DNA of 9,139 nt, from NCBI GenBank assembly GCA_026400595.1, contig JAPLOT010000267.1:1-9139 (forward strand), given 5' to 3'. Positions 3,483 to 9,139 of the stretch are shown here, piece by piece. The position numbers and the translations under genes were made by a program. Source of the stretch: Alphaproteobacteria bacterium (GTDB lineage: Bacteria > Pseudomonadota > Alphaproteobacteria > Rhizobiales > Aestuariivirgaceae). The notes beneath the pieces were generated by a model, which had not been told where the DNA came from, did not search any database, and worked only from the letters and a program-made list of their open reading frames with translations. Within the stretch, counting starts at the first letter, position 1; every line of letters begins with the position of its first letter.

Positions 3483-6431
3483 ATGCCAGCGTTCAGACGT
3501 CACGTTTCGGTGCTGAGTTGCGACATCGTCAACTCGACCGGACTTGCGATCTCCCTGGATCCCGAGGATCTCCAGGTCCTGCTGGCGACATTTCTCGACA
3601 CCTGCAAGCAAACCGTCGAAGAGCACCGCGGGGAGTTTGCGCATCATACGGGCGACGGTTTCGTCGCTTACTTCGGGTCAAAGAAGACGCAGGGTCGAAA
3701 TGCGCAGGAAGCCATTTCATGCGGGCTTTCTGTCGTCAAGGCCTTGACTGAGGCATCCACCGCCGGCGGTCAGGCCGTCGAAGTCCGCGTCGGCATCGCC
3801 ACAGGCCTTGTGGTTCTGAGCGCCGTCAGCGAACTCGACCAGTCCAGCGCAAACCTCGCCATAGGCCCGCCGGTCCATCTTGCTTCGCGAATTCAGACTG
3901 CGGCAAGGCCCGGCAGCGTATGCGTCGACGCGACAACCCATGAGCTGGCAAAAACGAATTTCACATTCGCCGATGGCGGCACACATCAGTTCAAGGGCTT
4001 TACTGAACCGATCCAGACCTGGGAAGTCGTGGCCGAGCTGCCGATCTCCCTCAGGTTCGAGGAACGCCGCGAGCGATTGCTGCCCTTTGTCGGAAGATCA
4101 AGAGAACGGAATATTCTCTCGGAAAGCCTGGAACTGGCCAGATCCGGAACGGGACTGACGGTTCTGATCTCCGGAGAGGCAGGGATCGGAAAGTCACGCC
4201 TCGTCTACGACCTCATCGAGAACCGTTGCCAGGGCCTCGCGCATCGCACATTCCAGTGCCTTCAGGATCACGAAAACGAACCGCTTCACCCCTGGGTGGT
4301 TCAAATGCGGCACCAGGCCGGCATCAGCCTCAGCGAGCGCGTCGACGACCGGCGGCGCAAGGCAGCAGAGTTCTGCCTGCAGCACAGCATCGAGTTCGGA
4401 TCCGTCAGCCAGTCGATGCGGTCCATGATCTCGCGCGACGCGGAGGAGACAGATCCGCAGTTCGACTGGAACGCCACGTACCGGCTGGACGCACTGCAAT
4501 CCGCGATCACCCGGTACATCTTTCCGGACGAGAGCGCCAGGCTGATCGTGATCGAAGACATCCATTGGATGGATCCGTCTTCCTTCGCGATCGTCAATCT
4601 GCTTGTGCCGCGCGTTGCACACACCCCCACGCTGCTGGTGATGACCAGCCGCCGGAGCAATGATCCGATCGCGGGGCGAGAGAATCTGCTTCATCTTCCG
4701 CTGGAGCGCCTGCCAACATCAGATGCAAGACGACTCGCGACTCACGTGATCGGCACGCAATCGGTCTCTAGCCATGCGCTGGCCTCCGCCGTCGAGCGGT
4801 CAGATGGCATTCCGCTCTACATCGAGGAAATGGCACGTTCTCTGACACGGGCACCGAAGGAAGGCCGTCAGGCCGCGACAGGACCAGTGCCGGACTCCGC
4901 CGGACAAGCTGCCAGCATACCCCTGACGCTGCAGGGCACGTTGATGGCACGTCTGGATTCGCTTGGCGACGCGAGCACCACCGCGCAACTGGCTGCCGTC
5001 ATCGGACCGGAGTTCGAGTTCGACGTCCTGTGCCAGCTTTCCGGAAAATCCCTCGATGCCCTTCAGTCCGAGATCCTCGCACTCGTCGATGCAGGCGTTC
5101 TGCGAAACGTAATGCATAGCGCCTCAAACCGCTACGAGTTCAGGCATGCGCTGTTGCGGCAGGCCGCCTATGACAGCCTCCTCCACGCCGACGCAGCGCG
5201 GCTCCATTCCGAACTGGCAGACATCTACACCGAGGAATACCCCGAACTTCGCAATACCAGCCCGGCCGTTCTGGCCCAGCACCTGGCCAGCGCCAAGCGC
5301 TGGCTCGATGCCGCAGGACTGTGGCTGCAGGCGGGTCTCGCGGCGCGGGATGTCGGCTCGACCATCGAAGCCATGGCAAGATTCGACAATTGCCTGCACA
5401 GTCTCGACTCCACGACCGCATCAAAGGAGTCCAATGCGATCCGGTTCAAGTGCCAGCTGAGCCGCGGCATGGTCATCTACCATCACTTCGGCCCCAGCGA
5501 TCCTCGCGTACAGGACGCCTTGTCGGCCGCAGCTGAAGTTGCCGATGATCTGGGCGATCGGGATGCTTTGTCCGACGCGCTGACCTCGCTATCGCTCGTC
5601 CGCTACAATTCGGCCGATTTCCCTGCGGCGAGCAAGGTCGCCGGCACTCTGGTCGAACTTGGCATTCAGTTTGGCAGCAGGCGCGCGCTCGCAACGGGAC
5701 GCATGCTGGAGGGACTCTGCAGCTTCGCAACCGGCAGGTTTCAGGACGCGCAGCAGGGTCTTGAGGAAGCCGTGAACCTGCTGAGCGAAGGCGCCGAGGG
5801 AACCGAGGCGATACAGGGCAGAGCGCTGGTCTATCTCGCCGTGACGCTGCACATCCTCGGAAGAACGGCAGAGGCGCGAAGCCTCGTGAATGTTGCGATC
5901 GAACTTGCCCGGCATCGGCGGGCCCTGGACCTGGCCGTGACCCTGGGCAACTCTCTCTACGTGTTCTCCCTCCAATCCAACATCCAGCAGATCCGGCGCA
6001 TCGGCGAGGAACTCGAACGCCTCGCCCAGGAAAAGGGATTCCTGATGTGGTACCATCACGCGCGCTTCTTCCTTGCCTGGGCCGCCACCGTTGAAGGCGA
6101 CAGGTCGGGACTTCAGCAGATGGAGGCATCGATGGACCGATTTCGCAGCGCACAGGAAGTTGTCGAGCAGTCCTTCTTCTATGGACTGATGGCAGAAAGA
6201 TATCTCGCGGCAGGCGAGATCGCGACCGCCCTCAAGAATGCCGAGATGGGTCTGCAGCTGGTGCGTCTCTATGGCGAACGATTCTATGAAATCCCGCTGC
6301 TTGCCATCAAGTCACGGTGCCTCGCGGCCTCGACGGAATCGGATTTCGACAGCGAAGTTTCCAATCTCGAGGACCATATCCAGGCCCTGAACATCGAGTT
6401 CGGCGAAACGGTCTGGAGCAGCCCCCGTTGA
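3483..6431 (+). CDS. Class III nucleotide cyclase fused to a STAND-type AAA ATPase and TPR-like region (982 aa)
   Basis: The start ATG 3483 puts the cyclase core right at the N-terminus, as in relatives; its ribosome binding site is weak. Residues 7-185 form a class III cyclase homology domain: metal-binding Asp14 in LSCDIVNST and Asp58 in HHTGDGFVAYFG, then VRVGIATG (101-108), and GPPVHLASRIQ (128-138) carrying Arg136. The transition-state Asn is His132, the lysine position that reads the base is His54, and the partner Asp position appears to be Leu125, so activity and ATP/GTP preference are uncertain. Residues 202-470 are an AAA_16/STAND ATPase: VGRSRE (203-208), Walker A GEAGIGKS (231-238), Walker B LIVIEDIHWMD (354-364). 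From about 500 to the end the protein is helical and TPR-like, probably a sensor or scaffold. No membrane segment is seen, so it is cytoplasmic. It likely makes a cyclic nucleotide in response to a partner sensed by the ATPase/TPR part. A JmjC gene follows 32 bp downstream, suggesting one operon. Confidence 0.9.
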   Translation: MPAFRRHVSVLSCDIVNSTGLAISLDPEDLQVLLATFLDTCKQTVEEHRGEFAHHTGDGFVAYFGSKKTQGRNAQEAISCGLSVVKALTEASTAGGQAVEVRVGIATGLVVLSAVSELDQSSANLAIGPPVHLASRIQTAARPGSVCVDATTHELAKTNFTFADGGTHQFKGFTEPIQTWEVVAELPISLRFEERRERLLPFVGRSRERNILSESLELARSGTGLTVLISGEAGIGKSRLVYDLIENRCQGLAHRTFQCLQDHENEPLHPWVVQMRHQAGISLSERVDDRRRKAAEFCLQHSIEFGSVSQSMRSMISRDAEETDPQFDWNATYRLDALQSAITRYIFPDESARLIVIEDIHWMDPSSFAIVNLLVPRVAHTPTLLVMTSRRSNDPIAGRENLLHLPLERLPTSDARRLATHVIGTQSVSSHALASAVERSDGIPLYIEEMARSLTRAPKEGRQAATGPVPDSAGQAASIPLTLQGTLMARLDSLGDASTTAQLAAVIGPEFEFDVLCQLSGKSLDALQSEILALVDAGVLRNVMHSASNRYEFRHALLRQAAYDSLLHADAARLHSELADIYTEEYPELRNTSPAVLAQHLASAKRWLDAAGLWLQAGLAARDVGSTIEAMARFDNCLHSLDSTTASKESNAIRFKCQLSRGMVIYHHFGPSDPRVQDALSAAAEVADDLGDRDALSDALTSLSLVRYNSADFPAASKVAGTLVELGIQFGSRRALATGRMLEGLCSFATGRFQDAQQGLEEAVNLLSEGAEGTEAIQGRALVYLAVTLHILGRTAEARSLVNVAIELARHRRALDLAVTLGNSLYVFSLQSNIQQIRRIGEELERLAQEKGFLMWYHHARFFLAWAATVEGDRSGLQQMEASMDRFRSAQEVVEQSFFYGLMAERYLAAGEIATALKNAEMGLQLVRLYGERFYEIPLLAIKSRCLAASTESDFDSEVSNLEDHIQALNIEFGETVWSSPR

Positions 6432-6463
6432 GATTGTAACGTGCGCGCGCCAGGAGATCGTTC

Positions 6464-7594
6464 ATGGACATGAAGCCAGCCAGACACGCGTCAGCCAGTG
6501 ACGCGGACAGAAACATGCTGCGAAGCGCCCTCGATCAAGCAGCGGAATTCGACGATACACTGAGAGCATCGCGTGCCCAGTTCGAGGACATGCTGACAAG
6601 ATACATCGCCCCGTTGCCCTATGCGCAAGATGCGCTGTTCCGCAGGCTGATCTCGGGCGAACCCACCGTGATGAGCGGTGTTCCCGCCCCGACGCGCGGC
6701 GCACTGGCCGGCCTGCCGGTACCGGACGCAGCAGCGGCACTGCTGACCTGGCTGCTGAGACGCCGGAGCAAGACACGCTACCGGCTCTATGGCGCCAAGG
6801 GCTCGGAGCGGCGCTACCTGACGCTGCGGGACGCCGCCGCGGCCTGGACCCGGGATACATCGGTGTTTGGTGTGGCCGACCTCCACATCCGCGACACGCC
6901 TATGGAAGACATCATCGATCCCGATGCGCTCGCGCCCTTCAATCTCCTCACCGCGTCGACCCCGGATGTCCAGCGTCAGGAAATGTACAGCCTGGTGATC
7001 AGCACACGGGGATATGTCACGGACTCCCACTCCGACGCGCCCGACAGCACGAACTACTGCTTCACGGGGCGCAAGCTCTGGATCGCGTGGGAGACACAGG
7101 AGGGCCTCGAACATGGGCTTGAGGATGTCGAACACGTGAAGGTCAAGGGAAGAGCCCGATTTGACCTCCGAAGCTGGGTGAAGCTCCCGAGCGCGCGGTG
7201 GTTTCTGGTGGGACCGGGCCAGACATTGTTCTTTCCGGCTCATTTGTCCCACAAGGTGGTCACCATCGATCGCTATCTCGGCGTGGGCGGCTTCTTCTTC
7301 TGTCTCCCGGGTGCCTTTCGTCTTCTGTCGCACTGGATTCTCAAGGAACCCCTGTGGCTGAAGGATGACGGAGCAAATGAGAACGAGCAGCTGGTCGCAG
7401 AGATCTCGAAGGCCGCGTTGAAAAAGCTGCGCCAGACCGGCACGACCTCGGGCGGCGACGGGACATGGGGCCAGGATTATCTGCGTCTTGCCGCCGATGA
7501 TTTCGTCAAGTCCTGCCCACATGCGGATCTCGCGAAACTGCAAGCCGACAGCCGGTTCGCGCCGTTGCTTGCTGCAGCAACGCAACGGGCGTGA
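6464..7594 (+). CDS. JmjC-domain (cupin-fold) Fe(II)/2-oxoglutarate oxygenase-like protein (376 aa)
   Basis: ATG 6464 has AGGAGA about 7 nt upstream. The centre of the protein carries the JmjC active-site set. The HxD pair is His189/Asp191, in GYVTDSHSD. Lys204 in FTGRKLWIAW sits 15 residues later, where FIH-type enzymes bind 2-oxoglutarate. The distal His is His263, in PGQTLFFPAHLSHKVV, 74 residues after the first. The TDxHxD wording and the later GGFFF strand recall KDM2/PHF8-type JmjC domains. These facts support an iron- and 2-oxoglutarate-dependent hydroxylase or demethylase acting on protein; the substrate is unknown. Residues 1-150 and 290-376 are mostly helical and not recognised. No signal peptide is present, so it is cytosolic. 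It lies 32 bp after the cyclase gene on the same strand and ends tail-to-tail, 30 bp from a SET-domain gene. A non-enzymatic cupin is the main alternative, made less likely by the complete ligand set. Confidence 0.85.
   Translation: MDMKPARHASASDADRNMLRSALDQAAEFDDTLRASRAQFEDMLTRYIAPLPYAQDALFRRLISGEPTVMSGVPAPTRGALAGLPVPDAAAALLTWLLRRRSKTRYRLYGAKGSERRYLTLRDAAAAWTRDTSVFGVADLHIRDTPMEDIIDPDALAPFNLLTASTPDVQRQEMYSLVISTRGYVTDSHSDAPDSTNYCFTGRKLWIAWETQEGLEHGLEDVEHVKVKGRARFDLRSWVKLPSARWFLVGPGQTLFFPAHLSHKVVTIDRYLGVGGFFFCLPGAFRLLSHWILKEPLWLKDDGANENEQLVAEISKAALKKLRQTGTTSGGDGTWGQDYLRLAADDFVKSCPHADLAKLQADSRFAPLLAAATQRA
7562..7588. repeat. Near-perfect 27-bp palindrome at the end of the JmjC gene
   Basis: CCGTTGC plus TTGCTG (7562-7574) pairs with CAGCAA (7575-7580) and, after a single unpaired C, with GCAACGG (7582-7588). 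This gives a 13-bp stem with one bulge. It lies within the last codons of the JmjC gene and 37 bp past the stop of the convergent SET gene. It could act as a hairpin ending both transcripts, although neither side has a T-tract. The 30-bp spacer itself (7595-7624) holds no better terminator. Confidence 0.4.
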
Positions 7595-7624
7595 ACCGGA
7601 AGGCCGCGACCGGAGTCTGGCCGA

Positions 7625-8224
7625 TCAGTCGATTCCAAGAATCTCCTTCTCGCTTTCGTCGATCCCATAGTCGAGGAAGAGTTCTTCATCCGGATCGATG
7701 TCACGGATGGCATCGAAGGCGATCACCTGATCGGCGTGGATGTCCCTGCCTCTGACATTCGGGGGCGATGCATGATTGATCATTGAGCCCAGCCCGAAGG
7801 CGAGGCAGTAGAGGCCGGCCTCCTTGCCTTCACGATCATAGGACCATCCGAAGATGTGATTTGACAGGGCCGTGAAGCCGAGGAGGTCGAACTCCTCGGG
7901 CGAGAGCACGATCACCGGGTCAACCAGGATGGTTGTCCCGGCCGGAATCCGCCTCCGCGCAAAAACGCCCCTGCCCTTGCCGGGAGACGAGGCCAGATAG
8001 ACGAAGGTGTGGTCGTCATGGAATGTTCTGCGCGCCCCATCCTCCGGCGCAGGCCCGCGGCTCGACGGCAGGCGAATATCGTCATCCTCGACGACGATGG
8101 ACTGGTCTTCGACGCAGGCGACATAGGATCCGCCGTCATGTGCCCTGATCTCGGCGATCCGCCAGACGAAGTAATCGCTGAGCCAGTACTTCACCTCAAC
8201 CTGATCGCCGACCGCATATCGCAT
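7625..8224 (-). CDS. SET-domain protein (putative protein lysine methyltransferase) with Tudor/Agenet-like N-terminus (199 aa)
   Basis: ATG 8224 is chosen over GTG 8227 because the AGGTG ribosome binding site is then about 5 nt away. Residues 68-190 hold the SET motifs in order: GKGRGVFA (82-89) for the AdoMet-binding turn; MINHASPPNV (148-157), the NHxxxPN motif that forms the pseudoknot with bound cofactor; and DEELFLDYG (179-187), ending in the DYG with the catalytic-region Tyr186. No post-SET cysteines are present, as in other short bacterial SET proteins. Residues 2-53 (YAVGDQVEVKYW..., a central W-R-IAEI strand, YVACVED, then DDDIRLP) have the pattern of an Agenet/Tudor-type barrel, GDxVEV through to IRxP; this is my reading of the pattern, not an aligned result. 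The protein is predicted cytosolic and acidic. It converges on the JmjC gene. The glycosyltransferase gene upstream is 166 bp away and probably unrelated. Confidence 0.85.
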   Translation of the reverse strand: MRYAVGDQVEVKYWLSDYFVWRIAEIRAHDGGSYVACVEDQSIVVEDDDIRLPSSRGPAPEDGARRTFHDDHTFVYLASSPGKGRGVFARRRIPAGTTILVDPVIVLSPEEFDLLGFTALSNHIFGWSYDREGKEAGLYCLAFGLGSMINHASPPNVRGRDIHADQVIAFDAIRDIDPDEELFLDYGIDESEKEILGID

Positions 8225-8390
8225 CACAACACCTCGCCACGCGCATCACCCTTCAAACCTGGACCGGTAGCAAGCCTTGCGCGCGGCCTCAAGGGGACGG
8301 CAGCCAAGTGACCGGCGATGCCTGGGCGTCTGGGAGCACGCGGTCTGGATTGGGCCCGTTCGCCAAAGGTGTCGATGATATCCCGCTGGC

Positions 8391-9137
8391 TCAGCCTGTC
8401 TTGAACTGCCCCAGCTTGCTGAGGTTCTTCCAGATCAGCGTTCCAAAGCCACCGACGCCGTGGCGTCGCAAAGATCGGTAATCCTCACGGCTCTTGGCGA
8501 TGATCCGGCCAAGCGAGCGATTGCTCTCGCCGCCCACCCGCATCTTGACCATGACTTCGGGGATGTAGGCCGATGTCAGCCCTGCCGCGCCGAACCATCG
8601 CAGCACGGCGTCATAATCGGCGGCGATGCGATATCCCGTGTCATAGGCGCCATGCTGTTCGATCACGTGGCGCCTCACATAAAGCGTGGGATGCGGTGGC
8701 ATCCAGCCGCGCCTGAGACGGCCAGGCGAGAAATGACCGGCCTTCCAGGCGCGAATGATCCTGTTCATGTCCGCCTTCGCGACGTAGTCGAGATCACCAT
8801 AGACCATGTCGATCCCCGGATCCGCGAAGGCTTCTGCAACCCTGCTGAGGACGTGGTCGTGCGCGAAGACGTCGTCCGAATGCATGAGACACAGCACGTC
8901 CCCGCTGGCGATCCTGAGCCCCTTGTTGATCGCATCATAGATGCCTTGGTCGGGCTCGGAGAGAATGCGCGTATTGGCATCACGTAGCTGCTCGATCACC
9001 GCCAGTGTCGCGTCGCGCGATGCGCCGTCCACCACGACATGTTCGACGGGTCTGTAGCTCTGCATCTGGACGCTGCGCATGGCCTCGCCGATCGTGTCCT
9101 GCCGATTGTAGACCGCGGTGATGACGGAGATCTTCAT
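8391..9137 (-). CDS. Glycosyltransferase family 2 (GT-A fold), 248 aa
   Basis: The gene is complete, from ATG 9137 to TGA 8391, with its ribosome binding site just outside the window. It opens with the GT2 start MKISVITAVYNRQDTI, followed by VVVDGASRDAT (Asp37, nucleotide binding) and EPDQGIYDAINKG (61-73), a stretch typical of the WcaA-like subgroup. The metal-binding DxD-type motif is HSDD at 86-89. Further on come PPHPTLYVRR (147-156) and AADYDAVLRW (172-181), which includes the likely catalytic base region. The length is usual for a single-domain enzyme and there is no membrane segment; the C-terminal basic tail (residues 210-248) may touch the membrane. It probably transfers a sugar from a nucleotide donor during surface polysaccharide synthesis; donor and acceptor cannot be told. 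It may be the last gene of a polysaccharide cluster lying to the right. Confidence 0.92.
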   Translation of the reverse strand: MKISVITAVYNRQDTIGEAMRSVQMQSYRPVEHVVVDGASRDATLAVIEQLRDANTRILSEPDQGIYDAINKGLRIASGDVLCLMHSDDVFAHDHVLSRVAEAFADPGIDMVYGDLDYVAKADMNRIIRAWKAGHFSPGRLRRGWMPPHPTLYVRRHVIEQHGAYDTGYRIAADYDAVLRWFGAAGLTSAYIPEVMVKMRVGGESNRSLGRIIAKSREDYRSLRRHGVGGFGTLIWKNLSKLGQFKTG

Positions 9138-9139
9138 CA

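Noticed and set aside
4194..4694. Minus-strand open frame (166 codons) opposite the AAA ATPase region
   Set aside because: The plus strand here encodes Walker A and B motifs; the antisense frame shows no family features.
5473..6153. Minus-strand open frame (226 codons) opposite the TPR-like region
   Set aside because: Arg/Pro/Ser-rich composition typical of GC-rich antisense frames, with no ribosome binding site, inside a well-supported gene.
6491..7585. Long minus-strand open frame (364 codons) opposite the JmjC gene
   Set aside because: It is an antisense shadow: the plus strand encodes a protein with full JmjC motifs and a good ribosome binding site, while the minus frame is rich in Arg, Cys and Gln with no recognisable domain.
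8460..8987. Plus-strand open frame (175 codons) opposite the glycosyltransferase
   Set aside because: The minus strand encodes clear GT2 motifs; the plus frame is a shadow.

Overview
This is a GC-rich bacterial chromosomal segment, most likely from an alphaproteobacterium (Rhizobiales or Rhodobacterales-like). The assignment rests on a DUF1127 small protein, a cyclase/AAA/TPR signalling protein of the type common in rhizobia, an RTX protein, and the overall codon style. There are no tRNA or rRNA genes, CRISPR arrays, transposases or integrases. Nine protein genes are supported. Two are easily missed: a left-edge RTX gene without a stop in the window, and a 55-residue DUF1127 gene.

Left part (1-2345, all minus strand). 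First comes the N-terminus of an RTX calcium-binding-repeat protein that runs off the left edge. Next is a 335-bp intergenic stretch with three inverted repeats. It is followed by a short membrane-anchored coiled-coil protein built from 28-residue repeats, and then an exported orphan protein of about 416 residues carrying one canonical EF-hand loop.

Middle part (2522-7594). A single-domain cyclic-nucleotide-binding protein (plus strand) converges with the DUF1127 gene (minus strand), which has a textbook intrinsic terminator. Divergent from DUF1127 is a plus-strand unit of two genes. One is a 982-residue protein with a class III nucleotide cyclase domain, a STAND-type AAA ATPase and a long helical (TPR-like) region. 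The other, 32 bp downstream, is a JmjC-fold Fe(II)/2-oxoglutarate oxygenase-like protein with an intact HxD...K...H set. A possible cyclic-nucleotide source and a possible sensor therefore lie within about 550 bp of each other.

Right part (7625-9137, minus strand). A SET-domain protein lysine methyltransferase-like gene ends 30 bp from the end of the JmjC gene, in convergent orientation. Its N-terminus looks like a Tudor/Agenet-type small barrel. A family 2 glycosyltransferase closes the window.

The most notable feature is the tail-to-tail pairing of a Tudor-like/SET putative methyl writer with a JmjC putative demethylase or hydroxylase, the latter apparently co-transcribed with a signal-transduction cyclase/ATPase. 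In eukaryotes these folds write, read and erase lysine methylation. Finding them side by side in a bacterial locus suggests, but does not prove, a regulated protein-modification system. All functions are inferred from motifs read by eye; no database search was possible.
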